This document shows, piece after piece, positions 8,712-18,587 of a DNA stretch of 64,000 nucleotides. Under the pieces are notes generated by a model. It saw nothing but the letters and a program-made list of their open reading frames with translations, was not told the origin of the DNA and did no database searches. This DNA is from Bythopirellula polymerisocia. GTDB taxonomy: Bacteria; Planctomycetota; Planctomycetia; Pirellulales; Lacipirellulaceae. The stretch spans positions 558,898-622,897 of the forward strand of contig NZ_SJPS01000002.1 of NCBI RefSeq assembly GCF_007860015.1, in the 5' to 3' direction. Made by a program: the position numbers and the translations under genes. Numbering within the stretch: position 1 is the stretch's first letter; each line of letters starts with the position of its first letter.

Positions 8712-9188
8712 ATGTTCATTCAAAAAACGCTTCGTATTTCGATCGCACTCGTTGTGTTAGCGATGTGCTCAACTGCGACAACTCAACAGCAGGGTGACGA
8801 CAGCGGTGACAGCGTATCTCCGGCGCCGCGAAACTCCCCTTCCGAAAACATGCCAGAAGACAATCTCTCGATTGCTTACGCCCGCACTTGTCTAAGACTT
8901 GCCAAGGCCGAGCTTGCAGAGGCTCGTGAACAGAACCGTCTGGTCAATAAATCTGTTGCTGATTACGACATCAAACGAATGCTACTGCAAGTTCGATTCG
9001 CTGAACAGAATCTGTCTCACTTGGAGCAAGGCGCAGACTTTAACCTGCAGCGGTGTGGTTTCGGCGAGGACACCTCTTGCAGTTCACCGAAACCCTTAGC
9101 CGCTGAGAATGATGCACCCTCAGCGAGTTCTCCAGTTGCCAAAGTGAGCGAAGTCGGATTCACCTCCGCACCCAAACGGTCACTCTAA
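8712..9188 (+). CDS. Small exported protein, unknown function
   Basis: 158 residues. A signal peptide is clear at 1-24 (basic start, I-A-L-V-V-L-A-M-C-S-T-A-T-T). The middle (about 50-110) is charged and helical (A-K-A-E-L-A-E-A-R-E) and may form a short coiled coil. The C-terminal 45 residues are Ser/Pro/Ala-rich and contain two nearby cysteines. Ribosome site AGAAGGAGG about 10 bases before the ATG. A cysteine at 18 lies near a lipobox-like position, but Met at -1 makes a lipoprotein unlikely. No homologue was recognised. Confidence 0.72.
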   Translation: MFIQKTLRISIALVVLAMCSTATTQQQGDDSGDSVSPAPRNSPSENMPEDNLSIAYARTCLRLAKAELAEAREQNRLVNKSVADYDIKRMLLQVRFAEQNLSHLEQGADFNLQRCGFGEDTSCSSPKPLAAENDAPSASSPVAKVSEVGFTSAPKRSL

Positions 9189-9500
9189 ATCCGGGTGAGA
9201 ATTGACTCCAATGCGGGGTAGAACTATCTATAAGGGTGTCTCAACCGGCGTCGATTCGATGGCAGTCTGCCACCATGGCTGATGACATGGGTTTAGAAAC
9301 AGTGTGGTGCGAAGATATTGCGGTATTTAGACTAATGTCGACGAGTGCCATCAATCCACTCTTGTTGATTCGGTGAGTTAAACCCTCAAGCCCAAGCCTC
9401 GTAAGAATGCTCAGTCCGGTAGGCGAACCGCCGGTTGCGCAACCCTAAAGCCGGGCGTCTCGGTGACGCCCGGCTCGAGTTGGACGATCCAATGGTTCTA
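9189..9500. other. Intergenic region between convergent genes
   Basis: No gene is supported. The right end holds a strong hairpin (9450-9474) described separately. Confidence 0.5.
9450..9474 (-). terminator. Strong GC-rich hairpin, likely terminator
   Basis: GCCGGGCGTC at 9450-9459 pairs perfectly with GACGCCCGGC at 9465-9474 around a 5-base loop. It lies 26 bases beyond the stop of the leftward gene at 9501. On the minus strand TTTAGGGTT follows, a short U-run. It could also stop rightward transcription from the gene ending at 9188. Confidence 0.65.
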
Positions 9501-9959
9501 CTAGCTCGCGGATCGATTTCGCTTCAGCATACTCTTGGTTTTGCCGGCACCTTTGTTGCCGCCGTTTGGTGAACCGCCGGTGGAGGTGCCGCTGTTCGCA
9601 TTGGGCTCGGCCAATGTCGGAGTCGCTCCATTTACCTTCCCGCCCGGGCTCTTGCGGTAGATAAGGCTGCCAAAAGTGCGTGAACAAGGCGAACCGTTCC
9701 ATTGCTGAATAATGGACTTTAAGTTTTCCAAAGCGGCATCGTACTGGGCTTGGGTTCCGTTCTTGGAGGCATTTTCCAGGTCCCTAACAGCTTTGTCATA
9801 CTTGTCTTGGACCTGTCCACAACCGACTGATGCGCTGTCCAAACGCGGGCCAGTGGGGACGCGGGCGTCGGCTTCCCCCTGGGCAAACGCCCAGACGGCG
9901 AAAACAGCAACGGCGGCGGACAATACAACCAGGCGGCGAGATTTCAGTGAACTCAACAT
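9501..9959 (-). CDS. Small exported protein, unknown function
   Basis: 152 residues. Signal peptide 1-26 (S-L-K-S-R-R, then a hydrophobic core, ending near A-F-A-Q). Mature part: residues 35-95 form a helical region with two cysteines (C47 in S-V-G-C-G and C92 in G-S-P-C-S) that may form a disulfide, followed by a Gly/Ser/Asn-rich basic tail (about 110-152). The ribosome site GAAAGGAGC precedes the ATG at 9959. It is alone between convergent and divergent neighbours. No family was recognised; confidence that it is a real gene is good because of the signal peptide, ribosome site and terminator. Confidence 0.75.
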   Translation of the reverse strand: MLSSLKSRRLVVLSAAVAVFAVWAFAQGEADARVPTGPRLDSASVGCGQVQDKYDKAVRDLENASKNGTQAQYDAALENLKSIIQQWNGSPCSRTFGSLIYRKSPGGKVNGATPTLAEPNANSGTSTGGSPNGGNKGAGKTKSMLKRNRSAS

Positions 9960-10603
9960 TTTTAGCTCCTTTCATGAAGCATAGTGCGGCATGACCTTGC
10001 CACATTAGGCGAAGCCAGGAAGACGGCCTCTAGCACTTTAAGCGGAGGAATCTGTGGTTTGTTACAAGGCAAGTTGGAGATAGCCAGATTCCGAAACGCG
10101 CAAGCTAAGGGCCTGCAGGATGCCCAAAAAAATCCGTCCGCTAACTCTAAACTAGCGTCGGTTGGCGTCTCTCAACCCTTCAATGCGGCAGCTTCCTGAC
10201 ACAGATTTCGGCCTACCTGAAAGCCATACGTTTTCCCGGAATGAGACGCTTGGGATTTTTGCCCCGTCGGATGCGTCATCAAACCAACTCATTTGACTTG
10301 GAGTGTTCTCGTCCTGGTTTTCCACTCTTTTCAAACCGCAATTGCGGCTCCGGCGGGGAATCTCCCCAAATAAGTATTGATTTTGATTGACTTCCTCCCC
10401 TGAAGCACTCCACAATATGGAATGTCCAATTGGAGGGCATCTTAGCATTGTTCTGTATGCGGGGCGTTGCTGTCCCGCTCGAAAATGGAACTGGCGTCAG
10501 AATGCGATTGCATTGCTGACCTCTTCTCGTAGTGTTTCCCCCGCGTGACGATTAGTCACCACCCAACCATGTGAGCGTTCTGCGCCCAGGGTGTGGCCAA
10601 ACT
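9960..10603. other. Intergenic, divergent promoter region
   Basis: About 640 bases with no supported gene between divergent genes. A 12-base palindrome CCGCAATTGCGG lies at 10336-10347. I could not place promoters reliably. Confidence 0.45.
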
Positions 10604-13600
10604 ATGGAGCCAAAAACAATGCGCAAATTCCGCAGTTCTCGCCGACCGAACCATGTGAAGTCCCCTAATCTGCTCACAAGGCATCTGGCTTTCGAGTCTC
10701 TGGAAGACCGACGTATGTTGTCGGGCATTGAGTGGACCAACCGTGGAGTGCCAGGCAACGACAGCGATGGGTTTGCTGGCGTCTTCGGAAACAACGCCGA
10801 CATAGCGCGGAACACCGCACAGGGAGCAATCGACCTCTGGCGGCAAGTCATTACTAACCTCAATCAGAGTGGTGGCGTCAATCAACTTGATGTTACTATC
10901 AACATGAATACGGTGGGTACGGGCTTCGGAGGCCAGGGACAGGTCACATCTGTACTCGGAGGCAAGCCGCGCGCTGGAACGATCACGTTGAACCGGGGGG
11001 ACGATACCACAGGAGATGGTCTCGGCGATGGTGGCCAATGGTTCCTCGATTCTACGCCGCTCGACAATTCCGAATACAATAGTGGGACGATCCTCAACCC
11101 GTTCGCAGCACTTCCCAATCCCGGCTCGGGGATTGAGGCGGATTTCATGACATTGATCACGATCGAGATGGCCCACATCTTGGGCATCTCCAATGGCGGC
11201 GGCCTGGCGTGGACAAACAACGCCTTCGTCACGAACACCTTTCAAGCGGATGTGCGTGATGCACCGGGAACTCTCTGGACGTTCGACGGGCCGAGTGTTA
11301 AGGGGCTAATGACGAGCAATAATGGCGGAGGCGGCGGAACAGACACTGGAATGCCAGTGCATGTTGCCTATCCGCCGAACCAATACTTCGGACCCTCACT
11401 ATCATACACCGGCGTCGCCGACGTCGGCACCGCGGGCGGCGATTCCTCGATTCGCTACCTGCCATCGCATCTGATGGTCAGCATGCTCAAGGACGTGTAC
11501 GGCTATACGACCACGGAGCCAATCGCGTTCGGAACATTTCACACAATGCTGCAAAGCGACGGCGAGTTGCTAATTCGCGGCGGGCTTCCCGCGGGGCTCG
11601 GCTTCCCCAGTAGTGACAGTATCAATATCTTCGCCTCGGGTCCGAACATCGTCGTCGAAATCGATCTCGGAAACACTGTACCTGGAACCGGTATTTCCGG
11701 CGTCATGCAATCGAGTTTTCTGGCATCAGCAGTCACTTCGATAGTCATCGAGGCCGGTGACGGCGACGATTCGATTCGAATCAATCCTCTGCAATCCCTC
11801 ATACCAATCAGCGTCAGCGGCGACAGCGGCAACAATACGCTGATTGTGGTCGGTTCGAGTGGTAGTGACTCAATTACGGTCGGATCTTCAACACTTACCA
11901 GTACAGGCGTGAATATCACATCGAGATCCTCGATCGATGCGATCGTCCTCAGACCGGGACAGGGTGTGGATGATATCTATGGAATGGGAGGGTTCGTGCC
12001 TTTCACGGTCGAACTGAACTCAGGAGGCAGTTCATTGAATTTGCATTCACTCAACGCGTTTTCTAATGTGACCATTAACGGTGGAGGGGGTAGTGACGTT
12101 GTCAGTATTGCCCCCAACGGAGGCGCCAACGCGATCAAGTCTGCCGTCACCTTCAATGGCGGGGGCGGTGCCGATACCCTCAACCTCAGCAATGGCACAC
12201 TCGATTCGATAGCCGCACTCATTACGTTTAACGGTGGAGGAGGCTTTGAGGACAAAGTCGTTTTGAACGACCAGACCAACACGACTTCTACACTTTATAG
12301 TGTCACGGCGGCGGAGGTCACGCGGAGCTTTGGGTTCGGAGGCTTTTCTTATTCCGACATCGACCGCATCGTCCTCAATCTCGGCAGCGGTAACGACACC
12401 GTAGACATCGCCAACGGAGTTTTTCCCAATGTTGAAGCCCACGGCAACGATGGCAACGACAATTTCATCATCGGCGGCGGTGACCTCACCGGCATCCAAC
12501 CGCAGAGCTTCGACGGTGGAAATGGTACTGACCAGATCACCTTCGACGATCATCTCGATTCGACCAACCGCATCTGGGACGTCCGCAACAACGAAATCTT
12601 TTTCGGAGGACTGATCGTCCTCTCCACAAGTAGTTTTGAATCTGTGGGTATCGCTGCGGGTACGGGTAATGACGAAATCACCTTCGCGGGCGTCCTCGGC
12701 CAGTTCTTCAATATTGACGCCGGGTCCGGGTCGAACACTTTTACACTCGGTTATCAGAACTCGGTCTTCTTTTCCAACGCTGTCGCACTCGTCGGCGGCA
12801 GTGGAGGAGATACTTTCACAATCAACGACGCCTCCATCGGCCTGGCCGGTAGCGTGACCATGGACGGCGGCGGCGGGTTCAATACGATGGACGTCATCGA
12901 GCCGTTGGCCACCGGATATGAACTCGGAATTGGTTACTTTATCCCGCGTTTCGGTGCCGACGATCACAACGTATTCGGGTTCAGCAATATGAACACGACC
13001 GTTGTGACCGGAAACTCGGGCGACAACTTGTTCACGATCTACTCTGCTGGCCACGCATTCGGCACTTTTACGGTCAACGGCGGGTCGGGTTCCGACACGT
13101 TTGTCCTTGCGCCGCAGCCAAGTGGATACACGTTCAGAGCTTTGACTCTTAACGGTCAACCGGGTGTCGACACTGTTACCCTCGATGCTAGCGCACTAAC
13201 CACCGACGAGAGTTACACGATCGGCACGAACAGAATTGAAATCGCCCGCGGCCTCATCCCTGAAACAATTACCACCTCTAGCATGGATCAGATTACACTC
13301 ACCGCCGGCTCGGGCAACGACTCGTTCACGATGAACCAGTATTCCTCTGGGACGCCAGTAATTATCTACGGTGGCCTCGGCGATGATACTCTCGACTTCG
13401 GCGGCAGTAACCTGATAGCCAACATCCCAAGCATTTCTGGGTTTACGTTTGACGGACAGGGAGGCTTCGATCGATTCAATATCGACAACACGTTCGAGAT
13501 CTCGGAGTGGGGGTACACGCGCAATGTCTCGAATATCAGCATCCAGCGTGGCGCACCATTTTTCGGTTACTCGCTCGTACTTGGCACCGCCAACAACGAG

Positions 13601-14653
13601 GAGTTAACCGTCAACGCGGGTCCGGGAAGCGACTCGTTCCGCGCCGCTGGCACGCCACTCGGGTCGCGAACCATCTTCAACGGCCACGGCGGCTTCGACA
13701 CGCTTCAGCCGGGGCTGATCGGCGGGTCGCTCACGTTGCTGTCGATGCTGCACGGCCGGATTGATTTCGATGCAGGGAACGTGGCGCCATTTGACGGCGG
13801 CAACCTCATCGTTTCGGCTAGTGCCCACTCCGACGCCAAAACTGTCCACCTCGATTCGAATAGTCTGGGTTCCCATGCCGGCGACAATCTTTTCGGCGAC
13901 GGCGGCTCGCTGTTCTTTTCTGACATCACCGCCCTGACCCTCACACTTGGCACGGGTGCTGACACCGTCTATGCCCAGCCGCTGCTCGATGCCACTGTCA
14001 GTATTGTGGGCAACAACCCGACCACCGCGCCTGGTGATACTCTCAACCTGACTCTGGCTGCAGCGCAGAACTATTTGGTGAATGGCTCATCGTCCAATGG
14101 TAACGTCACCTCCACCAACCTCAAAACGATCACCTACACCGGCTTCGAGACCGGCCCGATCATCGCCTCCGCCGAATTTGATGGCGACGGCGTCATCGAT
14201 GGCCGCGACTTTCTCGCCTGGCAACGCGGCTTCGGCATGCCCAATGCCCAGAAGGGCGATGGCGATGCCAACAACGATATGTTTGTTGATGGCTTGGACC
14301 TTGGTGTGTGGCAGGGGCAATTTGGAGTGGCACCGCCGCCGTTGGTGACGGGTGAGAGTTTAGGGTTGAGTGCTGAGAGTGGAAGTTCTTTGCCTCTGTT
14401 GAATAGCGAACTCGTTGATCTGGCGCTGGCGGTGGAGTGGATGAGGAAGGCAACGGTTGAAGAAGATCTGCTGGCAGTCGTGCGATCAACTTCGGAGGAG
14501 GCCATGGTCGACTCCGCGTTCTCTGCGGACGATCTCATGCCAGCGGCAAATGTCGCTGAGAAAATGGACTTCGGATTCCTTGATTCCTACGATGCCGAGG
14601 AACCTTCCTGTGGGTGGCTTACCGAAGAACTGCTGGAGCACGTGTTCGGGTAG
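10604..14653 (+). CDS. Giant LEPR-XLL surface protein with degenerate metalloprotease domain and dockerin pair
   Basis: About 1349 residues from the ATG at 10604; ATG 10619 or GTG 10571 are also possible, and no ribosome site decides. The N-terminus has the planctomycete LEPR-XLL-type export motif (F-E-S-L-E-D-R-R-M-L-S-G, about 30-41). Residues 45-320 look like a planctomycete zinc-metalloprotease domain, but the HExxHxxGxxH site reads I-E-M-A-H-I-L-G-I-S-N (187-197), so the first and third zinc ligands are lost. From about 320 to 1180 there are many Gly/Asp/Asn-rich beta repeats of the type G-G-x-G-x-D-x-x-x-I/V, like RTX or beta-helix surface proteins. A complete pair of dockerin-like Ca motifs (about 1190-1245) follows. 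The acidic tail ending W-L-T-E-E-L-L-E-H-V-F-G resembles tails of other such proteins. Probably a cell-surface structural protein. Confidence 0.88.
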   Translation: MEPKTMRKFRSSRRPNHVKSPNLLTRHLAFESLEDRRMLSGIEWTNRGVPGNDSDGFAGVFGNNADIARNTAQGAIDLWRQVITNLNQSGGVNQLDVTINMNTVGTGFGGQGQVTSVLGGKPRAGTITLNRGDDTTGDGLGDGGQWFLDSTPLDNSEYNSGTILNPFAALPNPGSGIEADFMTLITIEMAHILGISNGGGLAWTNNAFVTNTFQADVRDAPGTLWTFDGPSVKGLMTSNNGGGGGTDTGMPVHVAYPPNQYFGPSLSYTGVADVGTAGGDSSIRYLPSHLMVSMLKDVYGYTTTEPIAFGTFHTMLQSDGELLIRGGLPAGLGFPSSDSINIFASGPNIVVEIDLGNTVPGTGISGVMQSSFLASAVTSIVIEAGDGDDSIRINPLQSLIPISVSGDSGNNTLIVVGSSGSDSITVGSSTLTSTGVNITSRSSIDAIVLRPGQGVDDIYGMGGFVPFTVELNSGGSSLNLHSLNAFSNVTINGGGGSDVVSIAPNGGANAIKSAVTFNGGGGADTLNLSNGTLDSIAALITFNGGGGFEDKVVLNDQTNTTSTLYSVTAAEVTRSFGFGGFSYSDIDRIVLNLGSGNDTVDIANGVFPNVEAHGNDGNDNFIIGGGDLTGIQPQSFDGGNGTDQITFDDHLDSTNRIWDVRNNEIFFGGLIVLSTSSFESVGIAAGTGNDEITFAGVLGQFFNIDAGSGSNTFTLGYQNSVFFSNAVALVGGSGGDTFTINDASIGLAGSVTMDGGGGFNTMDVIEPLATGYELGIGYFIPRFGADDHNVFGFSNMNTTVVTGNSGDNLFTIYSAGHAFGTFTVNGGSGSDTFVLAPQPSGYTFRALTLNGQPGVDTVTLDASALTTDESYTIGTNRIEIARGLIPETITTSSMDQITLTAGSGNDSFTMNQYSSGTPVIIYGGLGDDTLDFGGSNLIANIPSISGFTFDGQGGFDRFNIDNTFEISEWGYTRNVSNISIQRGAPFFGYSLVLGTANNEELTVNAGPGSDSFRAAGTPLGSRTIFNGHGGFDTLQPGLIGGSLTLLSMLHGRIDFDAGNVAPFDGGNLIVSASAHSDAKTVHLDSNSLGSHAGDNLFGDGGSLFFSDITALTLTLGTGADTVYAQPLLDATVSIVGNNPTTAPGDTLNLTLAAAQNYLVNGSSSNGNVTSTNLKTITYTGFETGPIIASAEFDGDGVIDGRDFLAWQRGFGMPNAQKGDGDANNDMFVDGLDLGVWQGQFGVAPPPLVTGESLGLSAESGSSLPLLNSELVDLALAVEWMRKATVEEDLLAVVRSTSEEAMVDSAFSADDLMPAANVAEKMDFGFLDSYDAEEPSCGWLTEELLEHVFG

Positions 14654-15107
14654 TAGAGGCTGGCGAAAACCTCAAACAGTTTTCGAGACTTCCAAGAACC
14701 GACCTAAGTGACACGCTTTTACGGCACATGGATTACTGTGCCGAAAACGTCTGATCGGGATTTTGACACAGATCTTGGTTAACACCCGCCTAACTGCGTC
14801 ATCAAACCCACGTTTGCTTGGCAACTTTACCTACGACGAAATTGATGGCCAGGATTGTCCTAATTCAGGTAACAGGGTGGATCACCCAATGGAATCAACA
14901 TCGGAGATTTGGCGCTTTGGCAGGCACAGTATGGTTTGGGAGCCGGGTCGTCACCGACACCGATTGGTGCCGTCTCGGAGCTTAGTTCCCTGATATTCCC
15001 ACCCTATCTGATTGTATTTCCTTGCATTCGGCTTGCTCCACGGTGATACTTGAATGTGGAGCAGGTTGAGACGAGCTACTTTTCATCCTTTCGGTAGGGC
15101 TCTAGTC
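14654..15107. other. Intergenic region holding the dockerin relic
   Basis: Apart from the relic at 14834-15046 I see only a small hairpin (CGGCACA 14722-14728 with TGTGCCG 14737-14743) without a U-run. It may end transcription of the giant gene, but this is weak. Confidence 0.4.
14834..15046 (+). pseudogene. Decayed 3' end of a dockerin-type gene
   Basis: The segment aligns with the dockerin coding region of the lectin-like PEP-CTERM gene (19410-19530). It encodes a degenerate I-D-G-Q-D part, then a two-base insertion and an in-frame TAA (14870-14872), and then a readable G-G-S-P-N-G-I-N-I-G-D-L-A-L-W-Q-A-Q-Y-G. The frame ends at TGA 15044. No start or ribosome site is present. It is best read as a relic of a dockerin-bearing surface gene lost by deletion or recombination; it ends without a P-E-P motif. 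Confidence 0.7.
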
Positions 15108-18100
15108 ATGACTCGTCGATCTTTGTTATTGCGCTTTCGCTTATGCCAGTTTGGTTTAAGTTGTGTTCTGCTTTCGTCATTATTGTCCACTTCTGTGGCT
15201 GCGCAAGGAGTCTCTCGAGTCTGGAGCGGCGGCGGTGCGACTGACAATTGGTTTAATCCGTCGAACTGGAGTCCTGTGGCTCCCCCCAATCCCGCCGATT
15301 TCTTGAAAATCGGTTTTCTCGACATTGCCGGCCTCAACACCAATGACGTGGACATCACCTACGGTGGGCGAATTGAAATCGATAGCAGTGCGGTCGTGAC
15401 TCTTCACAATCTTGATATTGGCTTGGATGGAGAAGGAACGTTGGACATGTCTGCTGGCACACTGACTACCAACACTACGTACATAGGACAAAACGGCAAC
15501 TCTTTCGGCACTGCAAACATCAGCGGCGAATTTTCACAGTGGAACATCACCAATAGCCTGTTGAGCGACCTCTATGTCGGCAATAGCGGTGAAGGACGGC
15601 TCCACATCAGTTCTGAAGCGGATGTGGTCGTAGCCGATGACGGCATTATTGGCTTTAGCTCCACAAGCATTGGGACGGTCGATATTTCCGGCTCTGGCTC
15701 AACTCTTTACTTCACTGGAGCTAATAGCTCCTTAACCGTGGGTTCGTCTGGGTTAGCTTCTTTGAACATTTCTAACCGGGCTGCTGTTTCGAACCATGAT
15801 TCTGTTATCGCTGAAAGTTCCACCTCTGTCGCCAGTGTGATGGTCGATTCGGCTGGCATCTGGACCAACACAGGTTCGATGACAATCGCCAGCAGTGGCA
15901 CAGGCACCATGGAAATCCGTGGCGGTGGCGCGGTGACCTCAACGAGCATTGGTACTATCGCCTACAATACCTCTGGAGTCGGCCGAGTGTGGGTCGATGG
16001 CACCGACTCAGGTTGGGTCCTCGCCTCGCCGCTCGAAGTCGGTTACGGAGGCACCGGCCAGCTTGAGATTAGTGGCGGTGGGCGTGTCCAAAACACCCTT
16101 GGGAAAGTAGCTTCCAACCCAGGTAGCAACGGCAGCGTGATTGTGCGAGACAACGGCTCGATCTGGGCCAACAGCAACTCACTCTATCTGGGCTTTCTCG
16201 GCGGCAAAGCATCTCTTTTGATCACCGACGGTGGAACGGTCGAGAATACGGACGCAAATATCGGTTTCGAAAGCATTTCGATGGGAATTGTTACTGTCGA
16301 AGGCGCTGGATCGACTTGGACTAATTCTGGGTCCATTCACATCGGGCACGAGGGCAACGGCACCCTGCATATAGCAGGTGGCGCGACTGTCACAAGCAAC
16401 TCCTCCCTTATCGGCCTTGCTAGCTATAGCATCGGAACTGTCAATGTCTCGGGTGGCGGTAGCCACTGGAACAACTCGGGCTTATTGGTAGTTGGCGATA
16501 GAGGCTACGGTACGCTCAATATCACCGGTGGTGCGTTGGTCACAAGTCTTACCGGATCGGTCGGTAGATTTGCAGAAGCAGGCGAAGGCGCAGGCGACAT
16601 CAACATCAACGGGGCGGGGTCAAGATGGGATGTGACCGGCTCGGGAACTATCGAACTTGGAAAAGTAGGGGACGCCACACTGGACATCTCAGACGGTGGC
16701 GCCTTGATTACGCCTGGATCGATGAGCGTAGCGAGTACGGACACGTCGACTAGCAGCGTGACGGTCGCCGGCATTGGCTCGCGACTGGAATTGGATATTG
16801 GTCTGTCCCTGGGTAACGGCGGGGGCACTGGCACGGGTTCGGCGACAATTGGAGCAGGTGCCCAGGTCACCGTCGGCACTTCGACGGTCATCCAGAATGC
16901 CAACAGTTCGCTCGCCATCGACGGAGGTTCACTCACTACCACTTCACTGAGCAACAACGGCGGCACGTTCGCCTTTAACAGTGGCACAGTTACTGTCAAC
17001 GGTGGGACGTTCGATCCGGGCTCCAGCGACTATTCACTCAATGGCAACAGCACAGCAATGCTGATTCTCCAGGGAAATGCGTCTTCTGCAATCAATGGCA
17101 TTGTGACCGTGGGGAATACAGGAGACGCAGTGTTGACAATTCGTGACGGTCATCATTTTACGTCCGGTGAATTGACTATCGGCGCTTCAGGCGAATTAGT
17201 GCTCGATGGCGGCCACTTGACTGCTGAACAGTTAAATAACTTCGCTGGGGGAACGTTTACCTTTCGTAGTGGTACGGTCACGATGACTGGCGACGTGTTT
17301 CAAAGCAGTTCCCCCGTGGTCATTCCGCAGCAAGGAACCATTGATGGCAGCGGTTATGTCGAAGCAGAGATTCATGGCCATTTCGGTTCGACGATCACTG
17401 TGACCAGCGGCAGTTATATATTAGGTGATCCATCCAGCTTCCTTGGCTTCGTCCACGAGGGCACGCTTAATGTCGGCAGCAACATAGCTAATTTAAAATC
17501 TGCCGGATTCGCCCAAATCGGGGCACTGACGACACTAGCTGGCGGCACAATCACCGCTGCTAATGGCGTGGTCTTGGGCATCGGCGACAACATCTCGGGT
17601 AATGGCAACGTCAACACCAGGCTTGCCGCGGGGTTTGGTTCCACGATTTCTGCTAACGGCAGCCTTTCGCTGGGTGACAGCGCCACACCCATCGGATTCT
17701 CCAGCGATGGCATGCTGAACGTGGGCAGTAACACCGTTACGCTGAACGACTCGAACGCCGCCGACCTCGGCGCGCTGACCACTCTCACTACCGGCGGTAT
17801 GCTCGACGTAGCCAATGGGGCCGTGATCGATTTTACTGATAACGTCACCGGCGAAGGGCTCATTAGTTCGCCGGATGATTCCACCAAACCGATCATCAAC
17901 AATGGCAGCATCGTGGGCGACAGCCTGCTCAATCCGATCACCCTCAACGGCTACGTCAAAGGCGTAGGCACCTGCGACAACTGCAACATCACGGGCACCG
18001 ATGCCCCTGGTTTCTCGCCTGCGGCGGTCAACCGTGGAAGTGTCAGCTACAACGGCACCCTGGAAATCGAGATCGGAGGACTCAATCCGGGCAGTGACTT

Positions 18101-18560
18101 CGACCAACTCAATCACATCCTCGGCGCAGGTATTGCTGACCTGGGAGGAAGGCTCGACGTGTCGCTCATCAACAGCTTCATGCCGAGTATTGGCGACAGC
18201 TTTGAGATTATCACGGCGGTCGACGTGGACGATGTTTTCGCAGTCGAGAATCTCCCTCCCATTGGTGGACTCTTGTGGAACGTGAATTACAACGCGACCA
18301 ACGTGGTGCTCGCAGTGGTTTCGCCATTCTCCGCCGACTTTGACCAAGATGGCGACGTTGATGGAAATGACTTTCTGGTGTGGCAGCGAAATCCTAGCGT
18401 TGGAAGTTTGGGCGATTGGCAAACGCAGCATGGTAATGTGTTACCCCTGGCCGCCATCGCGAATGTCGTACCAGAACCGGCAAGTTTGACCCTGTTTTTC
18501 TTACTTGGTAGCCTAAGGCTAGTCTGCCGGAAATTGCGTAGAATGGACTATACCTCTTGA
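15108..18560 (+). CDS. T5SS/PEP-CTERM-repeat surface protein with dockerin-like motif
   Basis: About 1150 residues from the ATG at 15108, which directly precedes a good signal peptide (M-T-R-R-S-L-L-L-R-F, ending near V-A-A-Q-G). An ATG at 15054 would add 18 residues before it. After V-W-S-G-G-G-A-T-D-N-W (as in autotransporter-type strands) there are many repeats of about 45 residues, pattern G-T-V-x-V-x-G-x-G-S-x-W-x-N-S-G-x-x-x-V-G-x-x-G-x-G-T-L-x-I-x-G-G, known as the T5SS/PEP-CTERM-associated repeat. They predict a long right-handed beta-helix. Later parts have different Gly/Asn/Thr repeats. The end has one dockerin-like motif (D-F-D-Q-D-G-D-V-D-G-N-D-F), then V-P-E-P-A-S, a hydrophobic stretch and a basic tail. 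Probably an exosortase-sorted surface fibre or adhesin. Confidence 0.9.
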   Translation: MTRRSLLLRFRLCQFGLSCVLLSSLLSTSVAAQGVSRVWSGGGATDNWFNPSNWSPVAPPNPADFLKIGFLDIAGLNTNDVDITYGGRIEIDSSAVVTLHNLDIGLDGEGTLDMSAGTLTTNTTYIGQNGNSFGTANISGEFSQWNITNSLLSDLYVGNSGEGRLHISSEADVVVADDGIIGFSSTSIGTVDISGSGSTLYFTGANSSLTVGSSGLASLNISNRAAVSNHDSVIAESSTSVASVMVDSAGIWTNTGSMTIASSGTGTMEIRGGGAVTSTSIGTIAYNTSGVGRVWVDGTDSGWVLASPLEVGYGGTGQLEISGGGRVQNTLGKVASNPGSNGSVIVRDNGSIWANSNSLYLGFLGGKASLLITDGGTVENTDANIGFESISMGIVTVEGAGSTWTNSGSIHIGHEGNGTLHIAGGATVTSNSSLIGLASYSIGTVNVSGGGSHWNNSGLLVVGDRGYGTLNITGGALVTSLTGSVGRFAEAGEGAGDININGAGSRWDVTGSGTIELGKVGDATLDISDGGALITPGSMSVASTDTSTSSVTVAGIGSRLELDIGLSLGNGGGTGTGSATIGAGAQVTVGTSTVIQNANSSLAIDGGSLTTTSLSNNGGTFAFNSGTVTVNGGTFDPGSSDYSLNGNSTAMLILQGNASSAINGIVTVGNTGDAVLTIRDGHHFTSGELTIGASGELVLDGGHLTAEQLNNFAGGTFTFRSGTVTMTGDVFQSSSPVVIPQQGTIDGSGYVEAEIHGHFGSTITVTSGSYILGDPSSFLGFVHEGTLNVGSNIANLKSAGFAQIGALTTLAGGTITAANGVVLGIGDNISGNGNVNTRLAAGFGSTISANGSLSLGDSATPIGFSSDGMLNVGSNTVTLNDSNAADLGALTTLTTGGMLDVANGAVIDFTDNVTGEGLISSPDDSTKPIINNGSIVGDSLLNPITLNGYVKGVGTCDNCNITGTDAPGFSPAAVNRGSVSYNGTLEIEIGGLNPGSDFDQLNHILGAGIADLGGRLDVSLINSFMPSIGDSFEIITAVDVDDVFAVENLPPIGGLLWNVNYNATNVVLAVVSPFSADFDQDGDVDGNDFLVWQRNPSVGSLGDWQTQHGNVLPLAAIANVVPEPASLTLFFLLGSLRLVCRKLRRMDYTS

Positions 18561-18587
18561 GGCACCCAACTACTCTTCGAGGGTTTC

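Noticed and set aside
10336..10347. 12-base palindrome CCGCAATTGCGG as an operator
   Set aside because: A single short palindrome in a 640-base gap is not enough evidence.
12047..13159. 370-codon antisense open frame across the giant LEPR-XLL gene
   Set aside because: It lies opposite the real beta-repeat gene, has no ribosome site and low-complexity sequence that mirrors the Gly/Asp repeats.
14722..14743. Hairpin after the giant gene as a terminator
   Set aside because: Short stem, loop of eight and no U-run.
17535..18431. 298-codon antisense open frame across the T5SS-repeat gene
   Set aside because: It is a shadow of the real frame without start signal or domains.
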